The translations under genes and the position numbers were made by a program. From NCBI RefSeq assembly GCF_002941025.1, contig NZ_PTJS01000001.1, positions 5,027,472 to 5,091,471 of the forward strand: DNA of 64,000 bases, read 5' to 3'. Positions 20,307-30,603 of the stretch are shown here, piece by piece (the first letter of the stretch is position 1; each line of letters begins with the position of its first letter). The notes beneath the pieces were generated by a model, which made no database searches, had not been told where the DNA came from, and saw nothing but the letters and a program-made list of their open reading frames with translations. The DNA comes from Streptomyces sp. QL37. GTDB lineage: Bacteria; Actinomycetota; Actinomycetes; Streptomycetales; Streptomycetaceae.

Positions 20307-21164
20307 ATGAGGCTACGCAGCGGCAAACGGGAGAAGGCGGACGACCGGCCGGAGGCCTCGCCCGCCGGCCCCGGTCCCGCCGTCGAACTGCGGGGGGTCC
20401 GGAGGCGGTACGGCCGCGGCCCCGGCGCCGTGCACGCGCTAGCGGGCGTCGACCTCGCCCTCCCACGCGGTACGTTCACCGCGGTCATGGGGCCGTCCGG
20501 GTCCGGGAAGTCCACCTTCCTGCAGTGTGCCGCCGGGCTGGACCAGCCGTCGGCGGGGTCGGTGCGCCTCGGTGGGACCGAGATCACCGGAATGAGCGAG
20601 AACCAGCTCACCGAGCTCCGCCGCAGCCGCCTCGGCTTCGTCTTCCAGGCGTTCAACCTGCTGCCGTCGCTGACCGTGGAGCAGAACGTCCTGCTGCCCC
20701 TGCGCCTCGCCGGGCAGCGCCAGGACCGCCGCCGGGCGGCCGAGGTGCTCGCGCGGGTCGGGCTCGCCGACAAGGCGCGGCGCCGGCCCGGTGAGCTCTC
20801 CGGCGGCCAGCAGCAGCGCGTGGCCGTCGCCCGCGCCCTGGTCACCGGCCCCGACGTGATCTTCGCGGACGAGCCCACCGGAGCGCTCGACACCGGCACC
20901 GCCGCCGAGATCCTCGGCCTGCTCCGGCACGCGGTCGACACCCCCTCCGGCTCCGGGCTCCGCGCGGGCGGGGCGTACCCCCACGGCGCCACCGTCGTCA
21001 TGGTCACCCACGACCCCGCCGCGGCCGCCTGGGCCGACCAGGTGCTCTTCCTCGCCGACGGCACCTTCGCCGGCGGCCTGGAGCGCGGTTCGGCGGAGCA
21101 GATCGCGGCGCGGATGGCGGCGCTCACCGCCCGTCAGCGCGCGATGGCGGGGGCCGCGGCATGA
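20307..21164 (+). CDS. ABC transporter ATP-binding protein (MacB/LolD type)
   Basis: The 285-residue ATPase has a charged N-terminal extension of about 25 residues, then Walker A GPSGSGKST, the signature LSGGQQQRVAVARAL, Walker B VIFADEPTGALD and the switch VTHD. It matches the subfamily that pairs with FtsX/MacB-like permeases, usually exporting lipids, peptides or drugs or acting in mechanotransmission. The ATG at 20307 has AAAGGG upstream. The stop overlaps the permease start (ATGA), so the two form one complex. The substrate cannot be read from the sequence. Confidence 0.93.
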   Translation: MRLRSGKREKADDRPEASPAGPGPAVELRGVRRRYGRGPGAVHALAGVDLALPRGTFTAVMGPSGSGKSTFLQCAAGLDQPSAGSVRLGGTEITGMSENQLTELRRSRLGFVFQAFNLLPSLTVEQNVLLPLRLAGQRQDRRRAAEVLARVGLADKARRRPGELSGGQQQRVAVARALVTGPDVIFADEPTGALDTGTAAEILGLLRHAVDTPSGSGLRAGGAYPHGATVVMVTHDPAAAAWADQVLFLADGTFAGGLERGSAEQIAARMAALTARQRAMAGAAA

Positions 21165-23665
21165 GGCGCCCCACCGGACTCGCCCGCGCGGCCGTCCGCT
21201 TCAAACCCGCCTCGTTCGCGGGGACGTTCGTCGCGCTGATGATGGCGGCGCTGATCGTCGCGGCCTGCGGAACCCTGCTGGAGACAGGCATCCGCGCGAC
21301 GGTGCCGGCGGAGCGGTACGCGAAGGCGCCGGTCGTCGCGGCGGCCGACCAGTCCGCGCGGGTCGTCTCCGACACCGTCGACGGCCCCGAGGAATCCGCG
21401 TACCCGTTGCCGGACAAGGCCCGTGTCGACGCGGGGCTCGTGGCGAAGGCCGCCCGGGCACCGGGCGCGGAGACCGCGGTGCCGGACTCCACCTTCCCGG
21501 TGCGGCAGGGCGACGCGGCGATCACCGGGCACGGCTGGGGATCGCATGTCTTCACCGGTACCGCGCTGTCCGCGGGCACCGCGCCGCACAGCGGCGAGGT
21601 CGTGCTGGACGCCGCCGCAGCCCGTGGCGCCGGGGCAGGTCTCGGCGGCACCGTCACGCTCGAAACGGCCGCCGGCCGCGCGGACTTCCGGGTGTCGGGG
21701 CTGGCCGAGCCCGGGACGGGCGACACCGCGACGGCCGGCTCCGCGGCCACGGCCTGGTTCACCGACGCCGAGGCACCCACGCTGGCCGGGCACCCCGGCA
21801 GGGTCGACGCAGTAGCCGTGCTGGCCGAGGACGGCACCGGCACCGGGGCACTCGCCGCCGCCGTCGCGAAGTCCCTCGCCGGCTCCGGCGCGCAGGTGCT
21901 CACCGGAGACGCCCGGGGCGGGGTCGAGGACCGTGGGCTGGCGTACGCCAAGGAGACGCTCACCGGACTCGGCGGCTCCTTCGGCGGGATCGCCACCCTG
22001 GTCGCCGTCTTCACCGCGGCCGGCACCGTCGCCCTCTCCGTCGGCCAGCGCACCCGCGAGTTCGCACTGCTGCGCGCGGTCGGCGCCACCCCGCGGCAGA
22101 TCCGCCGCGCGGTCGCCACCGAGGCGCTCCTCGTCGCACCGCTCGCCGGTCTGGCCGGCTGCCTGCCGGGGATCGGGCTCGCGCACTGGTGGTTCGGGCA
22201 GCTGAAGGACCGCGGGGTCATCCCCGACGCGGTCGGCCTGCACGTGTCCTGGGTCCCGCCGGTCGTCGCGGTCGGGGCCGGGCTGCTCACGGCACTCGGC
22301 GCAGGCTGGGCGGCCGGGCGCAGGCCCGCGAAGATCAAACCGGGACAGGCACTCGCCGAGGCAGCGGTGGAGAGACTGCGTCCGGGCGTCATCCGTACCG
22401 TCCTCGGGCTGGCCGCCCTCGGCGGCGGCGCGGCCCTCGCCGGTGTCGCGGCCTCCGCCGCCGGTGACGACGCGGCCGGAGCCTCCCTCGGCGTCATCAT
22501 GCTCTTCATGCTCGCCTTCGCCCTGCTCGGCCCGCTGGTGGCCCGGCTGTGCGCGGTGCTCTTCGGCCTGCTGCTGCGCGGTGGCGGGGCCTCGGCGACG
22601 CTGGCCGCCGCCAACTCCCGTACCAACTCCCGCCGGCTCGCCTCCGCGATCACCCCGATCGTGCTGGCCATGGCCTTCGCCTCGACGCTCGTCTTCATGC
22701 ACACGAGCGAGAGCAAGGTCGCCTCGGACCAGCTCCGCGCCGGCATCACGGCGGACCACGTCGTCACCGACCCGGCCGGGCTGCCCGCGGGCTCCGCCGA
22801 CCGGGCAGCCCGCGCTCCCGGCGTCGACGCGGCCGTGAGTCTGCTCGACGCGCAGGTGCTGGTGCCCGTCCACGCCGTCGGCGAGACGTCGTTGCGGGGG
22901 GCGGCGGTCCAGGGGGTCTCGGGCTCCGCCGCCCTGCTCGCCCGGGTGCAGGACCTGGACGTGCGCAGCGGCGGCCTGGACCGCGTGGGTCCGGGCCGGA
23001 TCGCCATCGACAGGACGCTCGCCGCCTCGGCGGGGGTCGAGGTCGGCGACACGATGCCGCTCCACCTCCCCGACGGCACCGAGGACCGCCCCGAAGTCGT
23101 CGCGGTCTACGGCCGCGGCCTGGGCCTGGCGGCGGTGACCATGGACCGCGCGTCCCTGGCCGGCCACGTGACGTCGGGCTTCGACAGCACGCTGCTGGTG
23201 CACGGCGGGGACGCCCGGTCGCTCGCGACGCTCGGCAGGGTCACCGACGCCTCCGGCTACGCCGTCGAGCAGGACCTGGACCACGCCTACGGCGCCTGGT
23301 CCAACTACATGATGGCGGCCGTCCTGGGCGGCTTCGCAGCCGTCGCAGCCGTCAACACCCTGGTGATGACGGTCCTGGACCGCCGCCGCGAACTGTCCAC
23401 GCTCCGCCTCGTCGGCTCGACCCGCCGTCAGGTGCTGCGCATGCTGCGCTGGGAGAGCCTGCTGGTCACGGCGGCGGGCGTGGCCCTGGGCACGGTCATC
23501 GCCATGATCACGCTGACGCCGATGATGCGCGGCGTGACGGGCGAGTCCCCGTACGCGCCCCCGCTGCTGTACGCCGCGTTCGCCGCGGCCGCGGTGTCCC
23601 TCGGCCTCCTCGCCGTGACCCTCCCGGCCCGCGCGGTGCTGCGCGACCGGGAGGCGGGATCATGA
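21161..23665 (+). CDS. ABC transporter permease with two FtsX domains
   Basis: The 834-residue membrane protein begins with one helix (about residues 20-42), a large extracytoplasmic region, then an FtsX-type helical block at ~265-390 containing RTREFALLRAVGATPRQIRRAV, further helices at ~410-470, a second extracytoplasmic region and a C-terminal FtsX block at ~705-825 with RRELSTLRLVGSTRRQVLRML. This is the typical tandem FtsX layout of actinobacterial exporters. The start overlaps the ATPase stop. Its last six bases overlap the end of the convergent MOSC gene. Confidence 0.92.
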   Translation: MRRPTGLARAAVRFKPASFAGTFVALMMAALIVAACGTLLETGIRATVPAERYAKAPVVAAADQSARVVSDTVDGPEESAYPLPDKARVDAGLVAKAARAPGAETAVPDSTFPVRQGDAAITGHGWGSHVFTGTALSAGTAPHSGEVVLDAAAARGAGAGLGGTVTLETAAGRADFRVSGLAEPGTGDTATAGSAATAWFTDAEAPTLAGHPGRVDAVAVLAEDGTGTGALAAAVAKSLAGSGAQVLTGDARGGVEDRGLAYAKETLTGLGGSFGGIATLVAVFTAAGTVALSVGQRTREFALLRAVGATPRQIRRAVATEALLVAPLAGLAGCLPGIGLAHWWFGQLKDRGVIPDAVGLHVSWVPPVVAVGAGLLTALGAGWAAGRRPAKIKPGQALAEAAVERLRPGVIRTVLGLAALGGGAALAGVAASAAGDDAAGASLGVIMLFMLAFALLGPLVARLCAVLFGLLLRGGGASATLAAANSRTNSRRLASAITPIVLAMAFASTLVFMHTSESKVASDQLRAGITADHVVTDPAGLPAGSADRAARAPGVDAAVSLLDAQVLVPVHAVGETSLRGAAVQGVSGSAALLARVQDLDVRSGGLDRVGPGRIAIDRTLAASAGVEVGDTMPLHLPDGTEDRPEVVAVYGRGLGLAAVTMDRASLAGHVTSGFDSTLLVHGGDARSLATLGRVTDASGYAVEQDLDHAYGAWSNYMMAAVLGGFAAVAAVNTLVMTVLDRRRELSTLRLVGSTRRQVLRMLRWESLLVTAAGVALGTVIAMITLTPMMRGVTGESPYAPPLLYAAFAAAAVSLGLLAVTLPARAVLRDREAGS

Positions 23666-24340
23666 CGCGTGTCCGGCGCTCCGCTTCGCCACGTACGCCC
23701 GTGCCGCGCGCAGGGTCTCCGAGTGCAGCGCGTCACCGGCTTCGAGCAGGCGCGGCAGCAGCTCACGCTCAGTGGTCGTCGCCCGGAACTCCATGGCCGT
23801 GGTGATCTCGTGGGCGGGCACGTGCACCACCTCGACCGGGTCACCGGAACGGATCGTCCCCGGCTCGACGACCCGGAGATACGCGCCCGTGGCACCCTCG
23901 CGCGTGAACCGCTTCACCCAGCCCCGCTCGCCCATGTGGCCCGCGAACGTGCGGCACGGGATGCGGCCCGACGTCACCTCCAGGACCAGGCCGTCGCCGA
24001 TCCGCCAGCGCTCCCCGATCCGGGCGTGGCTGACGTCGAGCCCGAGGGTCGTCAGGTTCTCGCCGAAGGAGCCGTTGGGAAGGGGGCGGCCGAGCTGCTT
24101 CTCCCAGGTGTCGAGCTCCTCGCGGGCGTACGCGTACACCGCCTGGTCCGACCCGCCGTGGTGCCGGAGGTCGCACACCGCGTCACCGGCCAGGCCGCTG
24201 CCGCCGCTGCCCTTGGGCCCGGGGTCGGCGACGCTCACCGGACCGTCGGACGGCTGCTTGCCGATCCCGGTGAGCCCGTCGGCTCCGTCGCTGTGGGGGG
24301 AGGGCGTGGGACGGCCGAGATTCACGGTGAGGACCTTCAT
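23660..24340 (-). CDS. MOSC domain protein (YiiM-like)
   Basis: The 226-residue product starts MKVLTVNLGRP and has a MOSC beta-barrel with the conserved cysteine in GRIPCRTFAGHM. YAYAREELDTWEKQLGRPLPNGSFGENLTT is also diagnostic (in shorter blocks). MOSC proteins of the YiiM group are proposed to handle molybdenum cofactor sulfur and, in E. coli, reduce N-hydroxylated bases; the role here is not established. It is divergent from a LysR gene 82 bases away and overlaps the permease gene tail to tail by six bases. Confidence 0.88.
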   Translation of the reverse strand: MKVLTVNLGRPTPSPHSDGADGLTGIGKQPSDGPVSVADPGPKGSGGSGLAGDAVCDLRHHGGSDQAVYAYAREELDTWEKQLGRPLPNGSFGENLTTLGLDVSHARIGERWRIGDGLVLEVTSGRIPCRTFAGHMGERGWVKRFTREGATGAYLRVVEPGTIRSGDPVEVVHVPAHEITTAMEFRATTTERELLPRLLEAGDALHSETLRAARAYVAKRSAGHAS

Positions 24341-24422
24341 AACCGGACAGGCTAACGGGGCGTCCCTCAAAGCCGCTCATGATTAATCGCCCGATGCTGC
24401 AAGAGTCCCTTATGGTTGAAGG

Positions 24423-25313
24423 GTGATCGAAGCCCGTCATCTCCGTGTCCTGCGCGCCGTGGCCACCACCGGTTCCTTCTCCGCCGCCGCGCGGGAGCTC
24501 GGCTGCACCCAGCCCGCCGTCAGCCAGCAGATGAAGGCCCTGGAGGGCTCGGCGGGGACTCCGCTGCTGATCCGTACGGGGCGCGAGATGCGCCTCACCC
24601 AGGCGGGTGAGGCGCTGGTGCGGCATGCCTCCGGCATCCTCGCGGGGCTGACCGCCGCCGAGGAGGAGATCGCCGCGATCGCCGGCCTGCGGGCCGGCCG
24701 GGTCCGGCTCGTGTCGTTCCCCAGCGGGAGCTCCACCCTGGTCCCCGGCGCCCTCGCCGCGCTGCGCGCCGCGCACCCCGGCACGCAGGTCTCCCTCGTC
24801 GAGGCGGAGCCGCCGCGCTCGGTGGAGATGCTGCGCGACGGGGACTGCGACATCGCGCTGGCGTTCCGCTACGGGACGGCCGGCGGCGAGTGGGACGACC
24901 TGGTCGTGCGCCCGCTGCTCAGGGACCGGCTGATCGGGCTGGTCCCCGAGGGGCACCGGCTGGCGGACGCGGACGCGGTGGGCATCGGGGAGCTGGCCGA
25001 CGAGTCGTGGATCGCCGGCTGCCCGCGCTGCCGGCGCCAGCTGGTCGAGGTCTGTGAGGATTCCGGCTTCACCCCTCGGATCGACTTCGCCACGGACGAC
25101 TACCCGGCGGTGATCGGCCTCGTCGGAGCGGGTCTCGGGGTCGCCGTCCTGCCCCGGCTGGCCATCGAGTCCGTACGTTCCAAGGGGGCCCGCACCGTGA
25201 CGGTGGAGCCTGCCGTGGAGCGGGAGATCGTCGCCCTCACCCTGCCCGACCTCTCCCGGGTGCCGGCGGTGGCGGCGACCCTGGACCAGCTGTCCCTGGC
25301 GGCCGCGCGCTGA
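24423..25313 (+). CDS. LysR family transcriptional regulator
   Basis: The 296-residue protein has an N-terminal winged helix-turn-helix: MIEARHLRVLRAV, GSFSAAARELGCTQPAVSQQMKALE (in shorter blocks), followed by a periplasmic-binding-like effector domain (residues ~90-295). TATGGT ends 6-7 bases before the GTG start, so the message may be leaderless. The short divergent gap toward the MOSC gene contains GATTAATC, a possible half of a LysR-type site, so it may control itself and that gene. The effector is unknown. Confidence 0.9.
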   Translation: MIEARHLRVLRAVATTGSFSAAARELGCTQPAVSQQMKALEGSAGTPLLIRTGREMRLTQAGEALVRHASGILAGLTAAEEEIAAIAGLRAGRVRLVSFPSGSSTLVPGALAALRAAHPGTQVSLVEAEPPRSVEMLRDGDCDIALAFRYGTAGGEWDDLVVRPLLRDRLIGLVPEGHRLADADAVGIGELADESWIAGCPRCRRQLVEVCEDSGFTPRIDFATDDYPAVIGLVGAGLGVAVLPRLAIESVRSKGARTVTVEPAVEREIVALTLPDLSRVPAVAATLDQLSLAAAR

Positions 25314-25398
25314 CCGGCCCGTCCCGCTCCACCCGGGGCTCCAGGGTCTGGGGCAGGCGTGCGGAAACGTTTCTGCATTCGGCGGGTCGTGCGGAGTG

Positions 25399-25728
25399 TC
25401 AGGTGTGACCGGCCTCCGGGGCCGGTCCTGAGTGGGCGGAGATCAGACGGTTGCGGGCGCGTCCCATGAGCTCTTCGCGCTCGTCCTCGGTCAGGCCGCC
25501 CCATACGCCGTAGGGCTCTCGCACCGCGAGCGCGTGCGCAGCGCACTCGGCGCGCACCGGGCAGCGCATGCAGACCTCCTTCGCCGAGGTCTCACGGGCG
25601 CTCCGGGCTGCTCCGCGTTCCCCTTCGGGGTGGAAGAAGAGCGAACTGTCGACCCCGCGGCAGGCGGCCAGCAGCTGCCAGTCCCACAGGTCCGCGTTGG
25701 GTCCGGGAAGGCGGGAGAAATCTGCCAT
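25399..25728 (-). CDS. whiD: WhiB-family iron-sulfur regulator WhiD
   Basis: WhiD is a 4Fe-4S Wbl protein required for late sporulation in S. coelicolor. The 109-residue product has the four cluster cysteines C23, C53, C56 and C62 and the GVWGG turn at residues 74-78, followed by a basic region that can contact DNA or sigma factor. The start MADFSRLPGPNADLWDWQLL is, as I recall, nearly identical to S. coelicolor WhiD. GAGGGGA lies 7 bases before the ATG. It is divergent from bldM; the shared gap of 423 bases holds an inverted repeat and a sigma-BldN promoter. Confidence 0.96.
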   Translation of the reverse strand: MADFSRLPGPNADLWDWQLLAACRGVDSSLFFHPEGERGAARSARETSAKEVCMRCPVRAECAAHALAVREPYGVWGGLTEDEREELMGRARNRLISAHSGPAPEAGHT

Positions 25729-25809
25729 TGCGTGTCCCCTCGAAACCTTGCTGGTTCGGAAACGGCTTCCTCGACCGTGGTTGCTCGTCGGTGACCTGAG
25801 TCCCGACCG

Positions 25810-25834
25810 TACATCTACGGTGTTAGTAGATGTA
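25810..25834. promoter_or_regulatory. Perfect inverted repeat upstream of whiD
   Basis: TACATCTAC and GTAGATGTA are exact reverse complements with a 7-base spacer, centred about 94 bases upstream of the whiD start codon. Such AT-rich dyads stand out in this genome and fit a dimeric regulator. I cannot match it to a consensus I trust for BldD, BldM or WhiI. Confidence 0.7.
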
Positions 25835-26000
25835 AATATGACTGATTGGAAATCTAGCCACAGACGCCAGCAAAAGGGAAGAAAACCCGCTAAATGGGGC
25901 AGGTCGTCGGGTGAGAGATCGGTTGACGGGTGAATGATCCCGTGTCGCTCTCCTCCGTGTGCGGGCCCTCACTTAGAGTGCCGAACCGGATGCTTTGGCC

Positions 26001-26028
26001 CGTAACTCTTTCGAGTGACCGTCGTTGA
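26001..26028 (+). promoter_or_regulatory. Sigma-BldN-dependent promoter of bldM
   Basis: CGTAAC at 26001-26006 and CGTTGA at 26023-26028 are separated by exactly 16 bases, an exact match to the published sigma-BldN consensus as I recall it. It lies about 124 bases upstream of the bldM ATG, consistent with bldM p1. Confidence 0.9.
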
Positions 26029-26151
26029 TGGGGGAGAGGCGGTTGACGGAGAACGAGCTCGGGCAGATGTCCGAGGGGGTCAACCGCACAGGTGACGACT
26101 TGTATCAGCCTGGAGGCTCAAGGTGACGCGCATCAGCTGCGGAGGACGGTC

Positions 26152-26763
26152 ATGACATCCGTCCTCGTCTGCGACGACTCCCCGCTTGCCCGAGAAGCGC
26201 TCCGCCGCGCGGTTGCGACCGTGCCCGGCGTCGAGCGTGTGACGACGGCGGCCAACGGCGAGGAAGTCCTCCGCCGCTGGGGGGCCGATCGTTCGGATCT
26301 GATTCTGATGGACGTACGCATGCCCGGCCTGGGGGGTGTGGAGACGGTCCGGCGGCTGCTCTCGGCGGACCCCGGGGCCAGGATCATCATGCTGACCGTC
26401 GCGGAGGATCTGGACGGTGTGGCGCTCGCGGTCGCCGCCGGGGCCCGCGGCTACCTGCACAAGGACGCCTCGCGCGCCGAGCTGCGCGCGACGGTGACCC
26501 AGGCGCTCGCGGATCCGACGTGGCGGCTCGCCCCGCGCCGGCTGCGGTCCGCCGAGATGGGTGCGGCGCCGACCCTCACCGCGCGGGAGATCCAGGTGCT
26601 CGAAGGCATGAGCCACGGGCGTTCCAACGCGGAGATCGGGCGTGAGCTGTTCCTCTCCGAGGACACGGTGAAGACGCACGCGCGACGTCTGTTCAAGAAG
26701 CTCGGGGCCTCGGACCGTGCGCACGCCGTCGCGCTCGGATTCCGCTGGGGTCTGGTCCGCTGA
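26152..26763 (+). CDS. bldM: Orphan response regulator BldM
   Basis: BldM is the NarL-type regulator needed for aerial hyphae and, with WhiI, for later sporulation genes in Streptomyces. The 203-residue product has a receiver domain (residues 1-~120) with D8, D9, D54 and K104-region Lys, and a LuxR-type helix-turn-helix at ~140-203 (LTAREIQVLEGMSHGRSNAEI). BldM is known to act without classical phosphorylation. GGAGGA lies 6 bases before the ATG at 26152. Transcription from the sigma-BldN promoter upstream places it in the developmental cascade. shbA follows on the same strand. Confidence 0.97.
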   Translation: MTSVLVCDDSPLAREALRRAVATVPGVERVTTAANGEEVLRRWGADRSDLILMDVRMPGLGGVETVRRLLSADPGARIIMLTVAEDLDGVALAVAAGARGYLHKDASRAELRATVTQALADPTWRLAPRRLRSAEMGAAPTLTAREIQVLEGMSHGRSNAEIGRELFLSEDTVKTHARRLFKKLGASDRAHAVALGFRWGLVR

Positions 26764-26951
26764 TGCCGCTGCGCGGCCGGTAGCCGTGCGATCCCGTCCG
26801 CACGCCGGCGGACGGGGCGACGGTGGCGGCGGACCTGCGGCCGGGCCCTCCCCACCAGCGCTATGTGACGCTTCCTGGCCGATGCCGCATCCTTGGGGTT
26901 GTGGAGTTCCTCGGGGAACATTCGGTCGAGCGGAAGGGGAGGGCGCAGGAC

Positions 26952-27674
26952 ATGACATCCGGCGCAACCGCTCAGAACGCTGGAGCACTCGCTCACGACG
27001 CCGACGGCGCACATACCGGCGCACCCGCTGATAACGCTTCGGTGCACAACTCGGGACGCGATGCATCGGATCGGACGCCGCCAAGGCACCATGGTCCGAT
27101 GCGCGAGGACGGGACGACGGTGATCGGTGCTCTGGTGCACCGTGCCGTCGACGGTGACGCGCAGGCCACCCACGACCTGCTCGCCCATGTCCATCCCCTC
27201 GCTCTGCGCTACTGCAGGTCCCGGCTCAACCGGCTGCCCGGTGATGCCCGTCACTTCGTGGAGGACCTCGCGCAGGAGGTCTGCGTCGCGGTCCTGATGG
27301 CGCTGCCGCGGTACAAGGACACCGGCAGGCCCTTCGAGGCGTTCGTCTTCGCCATCGCGGGCCACAAGGTCGCCGACCTCCAGCGCGCCGCGATGCGGCA
27401 CCCCGGATCGACGGCCGTGCCCTCCGACGAGATGCCGGAGCGGCCGGACGACTCGCTCGGCCCCGAGGAGCGGGCGCTGCTCAGCAGCGACGCCGCCTGG
27501 GCCAAGAAGCTTCTCGCCAACCTGCCGGAGAACCAGCGTGAGCTGCTGGTCCTCCGGGTCGCGGTCGGACTGACCGCCGAGGAGACCGGGCAGATGCTCG
27601 GGATGTCCCCGGGGGCCGTCCGCGTCGCCCAGCACCGCGCGCTGAGCAGACTGCGGGCCCTCGCGGGCCAGTAG
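26952..27674 (+). CDS. shbA: RNA polymerase ECF-type sigma factor ShbA
   Basis: ShbA has been shown in S. griseus to drive transcription of hrdB, the principal sigma factor gene. The core has region 2 (about residues 55-125 of this call: [37 protein letters not shown]) and region 4 near the C-terminus ([42 protein letters not shown] in shorter blocks). From the ATG at 26952, behind AAGGGGAGGG, the product has 240 residues with a 49-residue low-complexity start. An alternative ATG at 27099 gives 191 residues but has a weak Shine-Dalgarno sequence. guaB is downstream. Identity is inferred from position beside bldM and guaB and from the sequence. Confidence 0.9.
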   Translation: MTSGATAQNAGALAHDADGAHTGAPADNASVHNSGRDASDRTPPRHHGPMREDGTTVIGALVHRAVDGDAQATHDLLAHVHPLALRYCRSRLNRLPGDARHFVEDLAQEVCVAVLMALPRYKDTGRPFEAFVFAIAGHKVADLQRAAMRHPGSTAVPSDEMPERPDDSLGPEERALLSSDAAWAKKLLANLPENQRELLVLRVAVGLTAEETGQMLGMSPGAVRVAQHRALSRLRALAGQ

Positions 27675-27768
27675 GAGACGGTTCCCGAGGGCTCCCGCGA
27701 TGTGGAGGAAGCCACAGAACCGCCAGGTGATCTTGCTCGTGGAATGAGACACCCCGCTGGGCCGTTAG

Positions 27769-29313
<1,545 letters not shown>

Positions 29314-29416
29314 GACACCGACGCGGGTGAGGGGCGGACCGGGGTTCCCCGGGCCGCCCCTCACTCGTGTGTCGGGGATACTGGTCAGCGCAGACGTAGA
29401 GGAAAGGCACACCATC

Positions 29417-30541
29417 GTGACTGAGATCGAGATCGGGCGCGGCAAGCGCGGTCGCCGGGCATACGCGTTCGACGACATCGCTGTCGTGCCGAGCCGGCGC
29501 ACCCGCGACCCGAAGGAGGTCTCGATCGCCTGGCAGATCGACGCCTACCGCTTCGAGCTGCCCTTCCTGGCCGCCCCCATGGACTCGGTGGTCTCCCCGC
29601 AGACCGCCATCCGCATCGGTGAGCTGGGCGGCCTCGGCGTCCTCAACCTCGAAGGGCTGTGGACCCGGCACGCCGACCCGCAGGCGCTCCTCGACGAGAT
29701 CGCCGAGATGCCCGTCGAGACCGCCACCCCGCGGCTCCAGGAGATCTACTCCGCCCCCATCCAGGAGGAGCTGATCGGGCAGCGCATCAAGGAGGTGCGC
29801 GACTCCGGTGTCGTCACCGCCGCCGCGCTCTCGCCGCAGCGCACCGCGCAGTTCTCCAAGGCCGTGGTCGACGCGGGCGTGGACATCTTCGTCATCCGCG
29901 GCACGACGGTCTCCGCCGAGCACGTCTCCGGTGCCGCCGAGCCGCTCAACCTGAAGCAGTTCATCTACGAGCTGGACGTCCCGGTCATCGTCGGCGGCTG
30001 CGCCACGTACACCGCCGCCCTGCACCTGATGCGCACCGGGGCGGCGGGTGTCCTCGTCGGCTTCGGCGGCGGCGCGGCGCACACCACGCGCAACGTCTTC
30101 GGCATCCAGGTCCCGATGGCGACCGCGGTCGCCGATGTGGCCGGGGCCCGCCGTGACTACATGGACGAGTCCGGCGGCCGGTACGTCCACGTCATCGCGG
30201 ACGGTGGCGTCGGCTGGTCCGGCGACCTGCCCAAGGCCATCGCCTGCGGCGCGGACGCCGTGATGATGGGCTCCCCGCTGGCCCGCGCGACGGACGCGCC
30301 CGGCCGCGGCCGGCACTGGGGCATGGAGGCCGTCCACGAGGACGTGCCGCGCGGCAAGCTGGTCGACCTCGGCTCCGTCGGCACGACGGAGGAGGTCCTC
30401 ACCGGCCCCTCGCACAACCCCGACGGCTCGATGAACATCTTCGGCGCGCTGCGCCGGGCGATGGCCACCACGGGGTACAGCGACCTCAAGGAGTTCCAGC
30501 GCGTCGAGGTGACGGTGGCGGACTCGCAGCACCGCCGCTGA
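29417..30541 (+). CDS. guaB3: GuaB3-family IMP dehydrogenase-related protein
   Basis: The 374-residue product is an IMPDH/GMPR-fold barrel without CBS domains. It starts MTEIEIGRGKRGRRAYAFDDIAVVPSRRTRD in shorter blocks and has the substrate loop GFGGGAAHTTR, where the catalytic Cys of IMPDH and GMP reductase is replaced by His222. ADGGVGWSGDLPKAIACGADAVMMGSPLA (in parts) retains the phosphate-binding barrel end. The reaction is not known for the Streptomyces protein. It follows guaB by 103 bases. The GTG has GAGGAAAGG about 8-14 bases upstream. Confidence 0.92.
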   Translation: MTEIEIGRGKRGRRAYAFDDIAVVPSRRTRDPKEVSIAWQIDAYRFELPFLAAPMDSVVSPQTAIRIGELGGLGVLNLEGLWTRHADPQALLDEIAEMPVETATPRLQEIYSAPIQEELIGQRIKEVRDSGVVTAAALSPQRTAQFSKAVVDAGVDIFVIRGTTVSAEHVSGAAEPLNLKQFIYELDVPVIVGGCATYTAALHLMRTGAAGVLVGFGGGAAHTTRNVFGIQVPMATAVADVAGARRDYMDESGGRYVHVIADGGVGWSGDLPKAIACGADAVMMGSPLARATDAPGRGRHWGMEAVHEDVPRGKLVDLGSVGTTEEVLTGPSHNPDGSMNIFGALRRAMATTGYSDLKEFQRVEVTVADSQHRR

Positions 30542-30558
30542 TTCCCACACGGTACGCA

Positions 30559-30593
30559 CGACGGCCCGGACCAGGGAATGGTCCGGGCCGTCG
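30559..30593. terminator. 14-bp hairpin after guaB3
   Basis: CGACGGCCCGGACC at 30559-30572 and GGTCCGGGCCGTCG at 30580-30593 form a perfect 14-bp stem with a 7-base loop. It begins 18 bases after the guaB3 stop and serves the convergent gap. Confidence 0.88.
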
Positions 30594-30603
30594 CGCGTGC
30601 GCG

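Larger units (their letters stand above)
25729..26151. other. Divergent intergenic region whiD / bldM
   Basis: The 423-bp gap contains the whiD leader and Shine-Dalgarno sequence, a 25-bp inverted repeat at 25810-25834, a locally AT-richer stretch (about 25810-25900), and the bldM promoter at 26001-26028. A 31-codon ORF at 25838-25933 has no Shine-Dalgarno sequence and I do not call it. About 120 bases of bldM 5' UTR remain, in which I see nothing defined. Confidence 0.8.

Noticed and set aside
25838..25933. 31-codon ORF rich in Lys, Arg and Ser in the whiD-bldM gap
   Set aside because: No Shine-Dalgarno sequence, non-biased codon use, and it lies in a promoter region. It could be checked with ribosome profiling, but I do not support it.
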